The notes: a model not told the origin generated them from the sequence alone. Shown: positions 9,245 to 17,699, counted from the first letter of the stretch. The stretch: DNA of 64,000 nt from Caproicibacter fermentans (GCF_009746625.1 NZ_VWXL01000077.1:62001-126000); one strand, 5' to 3'. Made by a program: numbers and translations.

Positions 9245-10534
9245 ATGGTAATCAGACTGTTTAACCGGCACAGTATGATAGTATGTGTTTTTCTTCTCGC
9301 GATCGTTGTTGCCGTGACGATGGCAGTCAATTTTAACCGCAGCCCCAATCTGAAAACATCTGTAGCAAAAAGCCCGAGGCCAAACGAAGCCTGTGCGACT
9401 TCCTCCGCGGCGGAAAGCGTCGCTCAGGTCACGGGGAACGAATCGGAAATGCGCGCGGTCTGGGTTCCGTATCTCAGCCTGAATATGAGCAGAGACGACG
9501 ATAAAAGCGAACAAGCCTTTTTAAATAAGTTTAACACAATTATCAACAACGCAAAAAAGTGCGGAATGAATACGCTGATCGTTCAGGTAAGACCGTTTGC
9601 GGACGCGCTGTACAAATCCTCTTATTTTCCTTGGAGCCATGTTGTGGGGGGCACTCAGGGCGTAAATCCGGGGTACGACCCTCTTGCCGATATGGTAAAG
9701 GCAAGCCACCAGGCCGGATTGAAGATTCAAGCCTGGGTGAATCCACTGAGAATTCAGGTTTCAAACACGCCTTCCATTTTAGCGGTAGGAAACGTTTACA
9801 ACACATGGAAGAAAGACAATGCAAAAGCCGACTGGGTGGTCGATTTTGGGGACGGCAAGTATTTTAATCCCGCTTACGGCGGAGTCCGCCGTTTTGTAGC
9901 GGACGGAGTAAAGGAGATTGCGCAGAATTACGATGTGGACGGCATCCAATTCGACGACTATTTTTATCCGACACAAGACGCGGCGTTTGATCGGACTGCT
10001 TATTCCGCTTACTGTGAATCCGCCAAAAAGACCGGGACTCCGATGAACCTTTCGGACTGGCGGCAGGCAAACGTCAGCGCGATGGTCTCGCTGGTTTATC
10101 AGGAAATAAAATCCGTGAATCCATCCCTGCCGTTCGGAATCGCCCCGCAGGGCAACGTTCAGAACGATCTTGCAATGGGCGCAAACGTCACGGAATGGTG
10201 CTCCGCAACAGGCTATGTGGATTATATCTGTCCGCAGCTGTACGTCAATTTTGAAAATCCGGTCCTGCCGTTTGACACTGCGGCAAAAGCATGGCGGCAG
10301 CTGGTTACAAACAAAAAGGTAAAACTCTATTATGGTCTGGCGGTCTATAAGGCCGGGTCCGACGCGGACAGCGGCACCTGGAAAACTTCCAGCGGGATTC
10401 TGGCAAGCCAGGTTGAGTACGGGCGCGAAACCACCTGTGACGGATTCATGTTTTATTCCTGCGATTATCTGGTGGGGGATCAGACAAAGCAGGAGGTTCA
10501 GAATGTTGTGGAGGCTTTGGGCCGCTCGCCCTGA
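9245..10534 (+). CDS. Membrane-anchored GHL10 (DUF187) glycoside hydrolase-like protein
   Basis: A probable extracytoplasmic carbohydrate-active protein. The chosen start gives 429 residues, with a transmembrane signal-anchor at about 10-29, a low-complexity linker and a GHL10 TIM-barrel domain from about residue 69. It opens MRAVWVPYLSLN and includes VDGIQFDDYFYP with the paired acidic residues expected at the active site. The ATG at 9245 is preferred because GGAAAGGA sits 8 nt upstream; 9236 is possible, and the longest frame would run into the divergent gene. Related proteins (YngK-like) may act on cell-wall or other glycans. Its 3' end overlaps mtaB by 37 nt. Confidence 0.82.
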   Translation: MVIRLFNRHSMIVCVFLLAIVVAVTMAVNFNRSPNLKTSVAKSPRPNEACATSSAAESVAQVTGNESEMRAVWVPYLSLNMSRDDDKSEQAFLNKFNTIINNAKKCGMNTLIVQVRPFADALYKSSYFPWSHVVGGTQGVNPGYDPLADMVKASHQAGLKIQAWVNPLRIQVSNTPSILAVGNVYNTWKKDNAKADWVVDFGDGKYFNPAYGGVRRFVADGVKEIAQNYDVDGIQFDDYFYPTQDAAFDRTAYSAYCESAKKTGTPMNLSDWRQANVSAMVSLVYQEIKSVNPSLPFGIAPQGNVQNDLAMGANVTEWCSATGYVDYICPQLYVNFENPVLPFDTAAKAWRQLVTNKKVKLYYGLAVYKAGSDADSGTWKTSSGILASQVEYGRETTCDGFMFYSCDYLVGDQTKQEVQNVVEALGRSP

Positions 10535-11832
10535 ACCGGCTCGGCCGCCTCGGCAAGGCAGAAATCCTGCGTGGTTTCCGTGATGCGCACCGTCAGAATT
10601 TTTCCGCAGAGGTCTTCGGCGCAGTGCATTCTGACCGGCGTATAATTGGACGTATAGCCCTCATAGACACCGGCCGAGCATTTCCGTTCAAAGAGGACGG
10701 ATTCCGTCAAGCCGCACTGGCTTTGAAGAAACGCCGACCTTGTTTCCCGGGCCGCTTCAATCATTCGTTTGCTGCGGTCCTCTTTCACCTTCGGGTCCAC
10801 CTGGTCCGGCGCGCGGTCTGCAACCGTTCCGGGTCTGCGGGAATAAGCGAAAACATGCGCCTTTGCAAAACCGATTTCTTTCAGAAACATTTTGGAGCTT
10901 TCAAATTCTTCCTCCGTTTCGCCCGGGAAGCCAACCATAATATCCGTTGTGATCGCGGAATTGGCAAATTCTTTACGCAGATTTCGGACAATCCTTCGAT
11001 ATTCCTCCGTATCGTAATGCCGGTTCATTCTTTTCAGAGTTTCGTCGCAACCGCTTTGAAGCGAAAGATGAAACTGCGGACATAACTTTTCCTGGCGCTT
11101 CAAACGTGCTATCACGGATTCGTCCAGTCGTTCCGGCTCGAGGGAACCAAGACGGACCCGTCGGATTCCCTCGACCGCGCAGGCGGCTTCAACCGCGTCA
11201 CAAAGCGTTAGGCCAAGTTCCTGACCGTATGCGGACAGGTTGATTCCCGTTAAAACGACCTCCCGATAGCCGCCCGCGGCAATTTGCTCCAGTTCGTTTT
11301 TCAGCTCTTCCATCGGTTTTGACCGTACCGCTCCGCGTGCATAGGGAATAATGCAATAAGAACAGTAGCGGTTGCAGCCGTCCTCGATTTTCAAGAAAGC
11401 GCGTGTCCGCTCAAAAAAACGGTTCGTATTCATCGGCTCGAATTTTTCGCCCCGCTTATGCGGGACGATATCGATGATTCTTTGTCTATCCATCAGATAT
11501 TTTTGCAAATCGGGCAAAAGGGAGGACCGGTTGGAATTGCCCAGCACAATATCGGCTTCCGCAAGCTCATTTTCAACGGCCTGAGGAAACGCCTGCGGCA
11601 GGCATCCGGTTACAACCAAAACCGCACCCGGATTATCTCTGCGGGCACGGTGCAGCATCTGGCGTGCTTTCCGGTCGCTCATTGAAGTTACCGTACAGGT
11701 GTTTAAAACGACGATGTCGCTTTCCTGCAAGGAATCACAAACGGTAAAGCCGGCCGACTGAAGACGGTTTAGCAGAACCTGGGATTCATATTGGTTTACT
11801 TTGCATCCTAGTGTAAGAACAGATACTTTCAT
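10498..11832 (-). CDS. mtaB: tRNA (N6-L-threonylcarbamoyladenosine-C2)-methylthiotransferase MtaB
   Basis: A radical-SAM enzyme that adds a methylthio group to t6A37 in tRNAs reading ANN codons. The 444-residue protein has the MTTase N-terminal cysteines C10 (LGCKVNQYES), C46 and C77, and the radical-SAM cluster C153/C157/C160 (CNRYCSYC). A C-terminal TRAM-like region follows. The LGCKVNQYE opening separates MtaB from MiaB. The start was moved to MKVSVLTLG, 69 nt inside the longest frame, where AAAGGTG precedes it. It is divergent from the HPr-like gene and convergent with the GHL10 gene, with overlapping ends and no terminator between. Confidence 0.93.
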   Translation of the reverse strand: MKVSVLTLGCKVNQYESQVLLNRLQSAGFTVCDSLQESDIVVLNTCTVTSMSDRKARQMLHRARRDNPGAVLVVTGCLPQAFPQAVENELAEADIVLGNSNRSSLLPDLQKYLMDRQRIIDIVPHKRGEKFEPMNTNRFFERTRAFLKIEDGCNRYCSYCIIPYARGAVRSKPMEELKNELEQIAAGGYREVVLTGINLSAYGQELGLTLCDAVEAACAVEGIRRVRLGSLEPERLDESVIARLKRQEKLCPQFHLSLQSGCDETLKRMNRHYDTEEYRRIVRNLRKEFANSAITTDIMVGFPGETEEEFESSKMFLKEIGFAKAHVFAYSRRPGTVADRAPDQVDPKVKEDRSKRMIEAARETRSAFLQSQCGLTESVLFERKCSAGVYEGYTSNYTPVRMHCAEDLCGKILTVRITETTQDFCLAEAAEPVQGERPKASTTF

Positions 11833-11900
11833 TTGTACACCTTTTATAAAAATAGATATTTTGTTTTGTCGAAAGAAAAAATCTATAGGCAAGTTTAACA

Positions 11901-11929
11901 TTGACCTTGCGTCAGAATTGAGCTATATT
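11901..11929 (+). promoter_or_regulatory. Sigma-A type promoter for the HPr-like gene
   Basis: TTGACC and TATATT are separated by 17 nt. The -10 lies 33 nt ahead of the ATG, which has a GGGGGG ribosome site. Confidence 0.75.
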
Positions 11930-11962
11930 TTGTAGAGACAAATAAATCAGGGGGGTAACTGT

Positions 11963-12211
11963 ATGTACACGACTTCGATTCTTCTTTCCAGCATTGAAGC
12001 AGTGAAAAAATTTGTCACATTGACAAACAGTTATAATTTTCCGATCAACCTTGCCACCGACAAATATAAAATCGATGCCAAATCGATCATGGGTATTTTC
12101 AGTCTTGATTTGTCCAAGCCACTGAAAATTGAAGTCGACAGCAATAATGCGGATGATTTTATCAGGCAGTTACAACAGTTCCAATGCGATCCCGTCCCTA
12201 TAAAATCTTAA
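11963..12211 (+). CDS. HPr-like protein lacking the phosphocarrier histidine
   Basis: An 82-residue protein of the PTS HPr fold. The segment KSIMGIFSL at 40-48 matches the HPr KSIMG(V/I)MSL region, so Ser41 aligns with regulatory Ser46. In an ungapped alignment the position of catalytic His15 falls at Ser10, and there is no histidine anywhere in the protein. It therefore cannot be a normal phosphoenolpyruvate phosphocarrier. The pattern recalls Crh of bacilli, which keeps Ser46 but not His15. A Crh-like role as a target of HPr kinase is an inference. It has its own promoter and terminator and is divergent from mtaB. Confidence 0.82.
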   Translation: MYTTSILLSSIEAVKKFVTLTNSYNFPINLATDKYKIDAKSIMGIFSLDLSKPLKIEVDSNNADDFIRQLQQFQCDPVPIKS

Positions 12212-12222
12212 ATTTGAAGTTG

Positions 12223-12255
12223 CAGCGCGGCCGTTCAGACCGACGCTGTTTTTTT
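12223..12255 (+). terminator. Rho-independent terminator after the HPr-like gene
   Basis: CAGCGCGG pairs with CCGACGCTG (one bulged A) and is followed by a run of seven T. The run touches the stop codon of the convergent ABC-F gene. Confidence 0.8.
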
Positions 12256-14155
12256 ATGCCTCTTCCTGCTGGGACAGGCCGCTCCATTCTTCAAAGAGGT
12301 TTTCATTCTCTGATTTCAGGGAGTTAATTTGGTTTGCTAGTTCCATCGCAGCCTGATAGTCGCTCGCAGTCTCGGGTTCGGCAAGTTTTTCTTCCAGATC
12401 CGCAATGATTTTTTCGTTTTGGTCAATTTCTTTCTCCAGCCGGAGTATCGTTGCTTTTTGTTTTCGAAGCGCGGCCCCCTGTTTCTTTTTCCTTTTATAG
12501 TCGTTTTCCATTTCGCTTTCACGGGCAGGCGCTGCGGTCTGTTCGTTTTTTATTTTGTCCAGGTATTCCTGATAATTTGCGCCGCAGTCCTCCAATCCAT
12601 CCGTTTTTAAAGCGAAAATGCGATTTGCGGTTTTATTGATAAAATAACGGTCGTGAGAAATGATGAGCAAAGTTCCTTCATAATCTTCCAGAGCAGACTC
12701 AAGCGCCTCGCAGGACGGAAGATCCAGGTGGTTGGTTGGCTCGTCCAGTAAAAGAAAATTGTCCCGGGACAGCATCAGGCGCAGCAGCAGAATTCTTGCG
12801 CGCTCTCCACCGCTCAGAGCCGAAACCTGTTTGAAAACATCTTCCCCCTGATACAAAAAAACCGCAAGCGCACTGCGAACCTGTGTTTCCGTCATTTGAG
12901 GATAGTAATCCCAGATTTCGTCAATCACTCTTTTTTCGGGTCTCAGCCCTGTCTGCAGCTGATCGTAATATCCGATTTTTACGCCTGTCCCCAAGCGAAA
13001 GGAACCGGAATCCGGAGAAAGCTGCCCCAGAAGAACTTTGATCAGGGATGTTTTGCCGCAGCCGTTAGGGCCGATCAGGAAAACCCGGTTCCCCCGGTAA
13101 ATCTCAAACGACACGTTCTGAAACAGAAGGTTGTCCCCGAAAGAGAGAGAAAGGTCTTTGGCGGTCAAAACGTCGTTGCCGCTGCGAACATTGATTCCAA
13201 ACCGGAAGCAAAGCGTGTTTTCCTGCGCGTCCGGTTTCACAAGGGTCTGTTCCAGCCGGTTGATCATTTTCTGCTTGCTTTCCGCAGTCTTAATATTCTT
13301 TTCCCGGTTCCACCGGCGCTGCTGCGCGACGATTCCTTCCAGACGGCTGATTTCTTTTCTAGTGTTTTCGTACTGTCGGCTTACGGAGAGATCGTTGTTT
13401 TCCTTTTGCTCCAGATAGGAGGTGTAACTTCCTTTATAGAGCCTCAGCTTGTGATTCTTCAGTTCAAACGTCCGGTTTGTTACCCGATCCAGAAAATAAC
13501 GGTCGTGGGAAATTACCAGAAAGGCCGCTTTGGAAGAGCGCAGAAAATCCTCCAGCCATTCGACGGACGCAAGATCAAGATGGTTGGTCGGTTCATCCAG
13601 CAACATCAGGTTTGCACCGCTGAGTAGCAGCTTTGCCAGCTGCAGTTTCGCGCGCTGTCCGCCGCTCAGCCTGCCGATCGGGGTAGCCGTCTGTTCCTCG
13701 TCAAAGCCAAGCCCAAGAAGCGCGGAACGCGCACGGCTTCGAAAGGTCAGCCCTCCGTCCGCAATGAATCTTTCGTTCAGTACGGTTTGCCGATCTATAA
13801 GAGAATCAACGTTTTCCGCGCTGCCGTTGAGAAGTATCCGTTCGATTTTTTGCAGCTCGTGCTCCTGAGCAAGAAGCGCTGAAAACACCGTGAGAACTTC
13901 ATCCAGAGCGCTCCTGTCAAGGTCGCGGCAAACATGCTGTTCCATATAGCCAAGCGTCGTTTTTCCTGCGGCCGAGATGGTTCCTGCGTCCGGGGACAAC
14001 TCTCCGGTAATCAGTCTAAACAAGGTTGTTTTTCCGGAACCGTTGCTTCCTATCAGTCCGACATGGTCGTTTTCCTGTATTTCAAAGGAAATATCGCTCA
14101 GCACCACCTGCGTACCGAACGATTTTTCCAGATTTCCGATGCTGAGGTAACCCAT
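12254..14155 (-). CDS. ABC-F family ATPase (duplicated ATP-binding protein)
   Basis: A soluble ABC-F protein of 633 residues with two nucleotide-binding domains and no membrane segments. Domain 1 has GSNGSGKT (36-43), LSGGQ (163-167) and LLDEPTNHLD (185-194). Domain 2 has GPNGCGKT (362-369), LSGGE (447-451) and LLLDEPTNHLD (468-478). The charged interdomain linker is at about 245-315, and a C-terminal coiled coil follows from about 535. The architecture resembles YdiF/Uup-type proteins that act on the ribosome or on translation; antibiotic protection cannot be judged from sequence alone. A promoter and a short leader hairpin lie upstream. Confidence 0.93.
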   Translation of the reverse strand: MGYLSIGNLEKSFGTQVVLSDISFEIQENDHVGLIGSNGSGKTTLFRLITGELSPDAGTISAAGKTTLGYMEQHVCRDLDRSALDEVLTVFSALLAQEHELQKIERILLNGSAENVDSLIDRQTVLNERFIADGGLTFRSRARSALLGLGFDEEQTATPIGRLSGGQRAKLQLAKLLLSGANLMLLDEPTNHLDLASVEWLEDFLRSSKAAFLVISHDRYFLDRVTNRTFELKNHKLRLYKGSYTSYLEQKENNDLSVSRQYENTRKEISRLEGIVAQQRRWNREKNIKTAESKQKMINRLEQTLVKPDAQENTLCFRFGINVRSGNDVLTAKDLSLSFGDNLLFQNVSFEIYRGNRVFLIGPNGCGKTSLIKVLLGQLSPDSGSFRLGTGVKIGYYDQLQTGLRPEKRVIDEIWDYYPQMTETQVRSALAVFLYQGEDVFKQVSALSGGERARILLLRLMLSRDNFLLLDEPTNHLDLPSCEALESALEDYEGTLLIISHDRYFINKTANRIFALKTDGLEDCGANYQEYLDKIKNEQTAAPARESEMENDYKRKKKQGAALRKQKATILRLEKEIDQNEKIIADLEEKLAEPETASDYQAAMELANQINSLKSENENLFEEWSGLSQQEEA

Positions 14156-14174
14156 GCTCTATTCCTTCCTATGT

Positions 14175-14189
14175 ACACTGCTTGTCAAG
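14175..14189 (-). promoter_or_regulatory. Small leader hairpin upstream of the ABC-F gene
   Basis: CTGCTT and AAGCAG arms around a 3-nt loop lie between the promoter and the start codon. No U-tract follows, so it is not a terminator by itself. Confidence 0.3.
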
Positions 14190-14221
14190 CAGGATTCACG
14201 GCTTTGATTGCCGTTCAAATC

Positions 14222-14250
14222 ATTATAACGGAATTGCCGGCTGAAATCAA
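14222..14250 (-). promoter_or_regulatory. Sigma-A type promoter for the ABC-F gene
   Basis: On the minus strand TTGATT is followed after 17 nt by TATAAT. The predicted leader is about 60 nt long. Confidence 0.75.
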
Positions 14251-14281
14251 GGACGCGCGCGGTTCCCGGGCAGTTTCCCCT

Positions 14282-14719
14282 TTATAGGTACATTTTTAAA
14301 AGCTCAATGTTTTTCTGACTTTCGGTCAGATATTCTTCTGCAAGCTTTCGGCTTTCCGTGTCGTCGTCGGCGGATCGGTTCATGGATTTCACCAGATCTT
14401 TCATCGCGGCGTCCGTACAATGAATGGCAATCTGTGCGATATGGGGGGAGCTTTTATTCCATGAGGTATCCATTTTAATGGAATCACGAAGAGCCCGTTC
14501 CATCAGCCCCGGCTCCTCTTCCGGATGAAGTCCGTTTCGGCGCAGAATTTCCGCCGACTTTGCCGCGGTGGAGCGGTAAAGCTCTTGCTGCCGCTGAACC
14601 TGATATTTTAAGCTTTCATCTTTCACGAGAGGGAGGACCAGCTCGGCCGCCTCCATGCTTAAACGGGAAACGCGAAACAGTTCGTTAACGATCAGATTTC
14701 TCTTTTTGTCCCGCCGCAT
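14282..14719 (-). CDS. Conserved-looking helical protein of unknown function
   Basis: I do not recognise this 145-residue protein with confidence. It is predicted to be almost all alpha-helical and rich in Glu, Lys and Arg, with no signal peptide or membrane segment. Repeated E/H-containing helices such as RQQELYRSTAAKSAEIL and HIAQIAIHCTDAAMKDL are loosely reminiscent of ferritin-like (DUF2383-type) four-helix proteins. It reads in the same direction as the ABC-F gene downstream, but a separate promoter lies between them. A purine-rich GAAGGAAGGAAGAG ribosome site precedes the ATG. Confidence 0.65.
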   Translation of the reverse strand: MRRDKKRNLIVNELFRVSRLSMEAAELVLPLVKDESLKYQVQRQQELYRSTAAKSAEILRRNGLHPEEEPGLMERALRDSIKMDTSWNKSSPHIAQIAIHCTDAAMKDLVKSMNRSADDDTESRKLAEEYLTESQKNIELLKMYL

Positions 14720-14786
14720 AGAGTTCTCTTCCTTCCTTCAATCATCTTCACTGTATTAGGATACCCGTGACCGATCCTGTTTAATC

Positions 14787-14815
14787 TGGACTTTTGCTCC
14801 CGGCTGGAATATAAT
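14787..14815 (+). promoter_or_regulatory. Candidate promoter for the TIM-barrel gene
   Basis: TGGACT is followed after 17 nt by TATAAT. The -10 is only 17 nt before the ATG, giving a very short leader that still contains the AGGAGGTGA site. Confidence 0.55.
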
Positions 14816-14832
14816 AACCAGGAGGTGATTTT

Positions 14833-15615
14833 ATGAGGGCCGGCATTTCCACGGCTTGTTTATACCCGATGCTGCTTGAAGACGCTTATTCCGCGTTGCT
14901 GAAGCTGCAATTTCACGAATTTGAAATTTTCATCAATACATTCAGCGAACTGAAGCCGGATTATGTCAGGGAGCTTCGTCTCAGGGCGGAGGATACAGGC
15001 AGCCGCATTAAATCGCTGCACCCGTTTACTTCCGGATTTGAAAGTTTCATGCTGTTTTCCGATTATGAACGGCGGTTTCTCGACGGACTTGAAATCTATA
15101 AAAGATATTTTGAGGTATGTAATTTACTTGGCGCAGAAATATTTGTTCTCCACGGCAAACGAAGCGATAAGCGCTCGCCTGCCGCCGATTTGCAATATTA
15201 TGAACGGTACGTCCGGCTGTTTCAACTTGGAAAAAAATTTGGTGTAACCGTTGCACAGGAAAATGTAAATAATTTTTTAAGCGACGACCCGTCTTTTATC
15301 TTAAAAATGAAGGAGCACTGCGGCGAGAACTGCGCTTTTGTCCTTGACATTAAGCAGGCGGTCCGCGGCGGGCAGGATCCGTACCGGATTTGTGCCGCGA
15401 TGGGCGACAAAATCGTTCACGTCCATATGAATGACAATAAGCCCGGATCGGACTGCGTGCTTCCCGGCTGTGGAACAATGAATTATCCGGCATTGATCCG
15501 CATTCTGGAAAAATTTGGATTTGACGGGGACCTGATTATCGAGGTGTACCGGAAGAATTTCACCCGGATGGAAGAACTTGTTTCGGCTAAACATGTTGTT
15601 GAAGAATTATTATAA
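14833..15615 (+). CDS. Xylose isomerase-like TIM-barrel protein (AP endonuclease 2 fold)
   Basis: A 260-residue protein of the sugar-phosphate isomerase/epimerase superfamily. Candidate metal ligands occur where expected for the fold: Glu in VAQENVNN, Asp in FVLDIKQAV, the histidines in VHVHMND, and a late Glu in LIIEVYR. Such proteins isomerise or epimerise sugars, or act as endonuclease IV relatives; the substrate cannot be read from sequence. A near-perfect AGGAGGTGA ribosome site precedes the ATG. It is divergent from the helical unknown and is followed by nrdR with its own promoter. Confidence 0.8.
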   Translation: MRAGISTACLYPMLLEDAYSALLKLQFHEFEIFINTFSELKPDYVRELRLRAEDTGSRIKSLHPFTSGFESFMLFSDYERRFLDGLEIYKRYFEVCNLLGAEIFVLHGKRSDKRSPAADLQYYERYVRLFQLGKKFGVTVAQENVNNFLSDDPSFILKMKEHCGENCAFVLDIKQAVRGGQDPYRICAAMGDKIVHVHMNDNKPGSDCVLPGCGTMNYPALIRILEKFGFDGDLIIEVYRKNFTRMEELVSAKHVVEELL

Positions 15616-15633
15616 AAGATTTCATAGTTTTGC

Positions 15634-15662
15634 TTGATATTCATACCGTAAATTGGTATAAT
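15634..15662 (+). promoter_or_regulatory. nrdR promoter with overlapping dyad
   Basis: TTGATA and TATAAT are separated by 17 nt. An inverted repeat, ATACC-7 nt-GGTAT (15643-15659), covers the spacer and the start of the -10, a plausible operator position. It does not match the usual NrdR box. Confidence 0.75.
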
Positions 15663-15683
15663 TAAGCAGAGGTGATTCGAGCG

Positions 15684-16145
15684 ATGAAGTGTCCATATTG
15701 CGGTTACGCAGAAAGCAAAGTAATCGATTCACGCCCGACGGACGAGGGGGAACGAATCCGCAGACGCAGGGAATGCCTGAAGTGTTCCAGGCGTTTCACC
15801 ACCTATGAGGTGATTGAAACGGTACCCACTGTTGTGATCAAAAAAGACAAATCACGGGAGGCCTTTGACCGCAACAAGCTGCTGAACGGATTGCTGCGGG
15901 CTTGTGAAAAGCGCCCCGTTTCTATTGAAACGCTGGAAAAAATCGTTGACGAAATTGAAAATATGCTCCAAAATTCTTTGGACCGCGAAGTACCGTCCAG
16001 CCTGATTGGTAAATATGCCATGGAAAAATTGAAATCTGTCGATGAAGTTGCGTATGTCCGCTTTGCTTCCGTCTATCGCCAGTTCAAAGATGTCAACACG
16101 TTTATGGACGAGCTAAACCGGATCATTAAAAATAAATCGAAATAG
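15684..16145 (+). CDS. nrdR: Transcriptional repressor NrdR
   Basis: NrdR senses ATP/dATP and represses ribonucleotide reductase genes. The 153-residue protein has an N-terminal zinc ribbon (C3/C6 in KCPYCG, C31/C34 in CLKC) followed by an ATP-cone domain from about residue 49 ([21 protein letters not shown]). The start is placed at MKCPYCG, since family members begin exactly there; an in-frame GTG 12 nt upstream lies within the AGAGGTGA ribosome site. It is transcribed alone, between its promoter and a strong terminator. Confidence 0.97.
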   Translation: MKCPYCGYAESKVIDSRPTDEGERIRRRRECLKCSRRFTTYEVIETVPTVVIKKDKSREAFDRNKLLNGLLRACEKRPVSIETLEKIVDEIENMLQNSLDREVPSSLIGKYAMEKLKSVDEVAYVRFASVYRQFKDVNTFMDELNRIIKNKSK

Positions 16146-16172
16146 TAATTCTGCCGCTTGAAAACGGAAGTT

Positions 16173-16209
16173 CAGCCGCCAATTGTGAAAAAGTTGGGCG
16201 GCTGTTTTT
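16173..16209 (+). terminator. Rho-independent terminator after nrdR
   Basis: CAGCCGCC pairs with GGCGGCTG around a loop and is followed by TTTTT. Confidence 0.9.
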
Positions 16210-16221
16210 GTGTACCGAAAC

Positions 16222-16264
16222 CACCGGCGGTGCCGGTGAGAGCAAAAAAGCTTTCGCTTAAGCG
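16222..16264. other. Structured intergenic element upstream of pyrH
   Basis: The gap between nrdR and pyrH (16146-16422) holds, after the terminator, a perfect hairpin CACCGGC-GGT-GCCGGTG (16222-16238) and the palindrome CGCTTAAGCG (16255-16264). No open frame or known riboswitch was recognised. It lies upstream of the candidate pyrH promoter, so it may not be in that transcript. Confidence 0.35.
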
Positions 16265-16366
16265 CCCTGCCGATCCGTCGTTGGGTATTGTGTGAAAAAA
16301 GAAATCGTCATCCTGTCTTTGGCACGTGTAATCTGGCAAGAATAACTATATTTAGCGATGAAATGC

Positions 16367-16395
16367 TTTACTTTGCACAATCCATCATGTAAAAT
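16367..16395 (+). promoter_or_regulatory. Candidate promoter of the pyrH-polC run
   Basis: TTTACT is followed after 17 nt by TAAAAT, 27 nt before the chosen pyrH start. Confidence 0.6.
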
Positions 16396-16422
16396 AAGAG
16401 AAACTGAATAGGAGTGTTGGAA

Positions 16423-17142
16423 TTGCAGCCAAAATATAAACGAATCTTATTAAAGTTAAGCGGCGAAAGTTTGGCCGGCTCGAAATCCCACGGGATTGAT
16501 TTCGACAAGGTTCTGGAAATTTGCAGGCCAATAAAACAATGCGCCGATATGGGAGTACAGATCGGCATCGTTGTGGGCGGCGGAAATTTCTGGCGCGGGC
16601 GCAGCAGCGGCAAAATGGACCGCACGCGTGCCGATCATATGGGAATGCTCGCCACCACAATCAACGCGCTTGGCGTGGCGGATGCACTGGAACAGCTTGG
16701 CGTTCAGGTCCGTGTTCAGACTGCGATTGAAATGAGACAGATCGCTGAACCATATATCCGCAATCGGGCTGTTCGTCATATGGAAAAGGGGAGAGTGGTG
16801 GTTTTCGGCTGCGGCACGGGCAACCCGTTCTTCTCCACAGACACGGCTGCAGCCCTGCGTGCCGCCGAAATCGACGCGGATATCGTGCTGAAAGCGACCA
16901 TGGTTGACGGCGTTTATGACAGCGATCCAAAGACAAACCCGAATGCGGTAAAATTTGATTCGCTGTCTTTCCTTGACGTGCTGAACCGTGGCCTGCAGGT
17001 AATGGACAGTACGGCCGCTTCGCTTTGCATGGATAACCATATTCCGATTCTGGTGTTCAGTATCGACCGGCCGGAGAACATTGTAAAAGCGGTCTGCGGC
17101 GAGCCGATTGGAACAATTGTAAAAGTTGTAAAGGAGGATTAG
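16423..17142 (+). CDS. pyrH: UMP kinase
   Basis: PyrH phosphorylates UMP to UDP with ATP; it is a hexameric amino-acid-kinase-fold enzyme. The protein opens with [18 protein letters not shown] and has GGGNFWRGR and [13 protein letters not shown], all typical of the family. The start is taken as TTG at 16423, because AGGAG (16410-16414) is then 8 nt away and the N-terminus matches family members. The upstream GTG at 16414 overlaps that ribosome site. At 239 residues it has the normal length. frr follows after 2 nt. Genes rpsB and tsf, often found just upstream in other bacteria, are absent here. Confidence 0.95.
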   Translation: MQPKYKRILLKLSGESLAGSKSHGIDFDKVLEICRPIKQCADMGVQIGIVVGGGNFWRGRSSGKMDRTRADHMGMLATTINALGVADALEQLGVQVRVQTAIEMRQIAEPYIRNRAVRHMEKGRVVVFGCGTGNPFFSTDTAAALRAAEIDADIVLKATMVDGVYDSDPKTNPNAVKFDSLSFLDVLNRGLQVMDSTAASLCMDNHIPILVFSIDRPENIVKAVCGEPIGTIVKVVKED

Positions 17143-17144
17143 TC

Positions 17145-17699
17145 ATGAAAGAAATATTATCTGATGCCGAGAGCCGTATGAAAAAAAGCATTTCCGTTCT
17201 TTCGGGCGATTATGCCGCGATTCGCGCGGGCAGGGCCAATCCTGCTGTCCTGGACAAAATTCGGGTGGATTACTATGGCTCGCCGACGGCGATCAATCAG
17301 CTTGCCGCCATTTCCGTCAGTGAAGCGCGCGTCCTTACCATTCAGCCGTGGGATACAACCGTATGCAAATCGATTGAACGCGCGATAGAAACTTCCGAAC
17401 TGGGAATTAATCCGCAGAGCGATGGAAAAATCATCCGGCTTACTTTTCCGCAGCTTTCTGAAGAAAGACGCCGCGACCTCGTGAAAGAAATCAGCAAAAT
17501 GGCGGAGGAATGCAAGGTCGCGATCCGCTCGATCCGTCGTGACGCGATGGATAAGCTGAAAGTGAAGAAGAAAAACTCTGAGCTGACGGAAGACGATTTA
17601 AAAACGGCTGAAAAACACACGCAGGAACTGACGGACAAGTATTGTAAGGAGACGGATAAGGTCTTCGACAACAAGAAAAAGGAAATTTTGGAGATATAA
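17145..17699 (+). CDS. frr: Ribosome recycling factor
   Basis: RRF works with EF-G to split post-termination ribosomes. The 184-residue protein has the standard length and the motif RAGRANPAVLDKIRVDYYGSP near residue 30. A conserved C-terminal helical domain has the RRDAMDKLK segment. It begins 2 nt after pyrH on an AAAGGAGGA site, in the usual pyrH-frr order. Confidence 0.97.
   Translation: MKEILSDAESRMKKSISVLSGDYAAIRAGRANPAVLDKIRVDYYGSPTAINQLAAISVSEARVLTIQPWDTTVCKSIERAIETSELGINPQSDGKIIRLTFPQLSEERRRDLVKEISKMAEECKVAIRSIRRDAMDKLKVKKKNSELTEDDLKTAEKHTQELTDKYCKETDKVFDNKKKEILEI

Noticed and set aside
12896-13627. 243-codon plus-strand frame opposite the ABC-F gene
   Set aside because: The ABC-F motifs are all on the minus strand; the plus frame is a shadow.
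16222-16300. FMN riboswitch-like stretch before pyrH
   Set aside because: A short CCGGCGGT stretch is reminiscent, but the other conserved FMN-box segments are missing and the downstream gene is unrelated.
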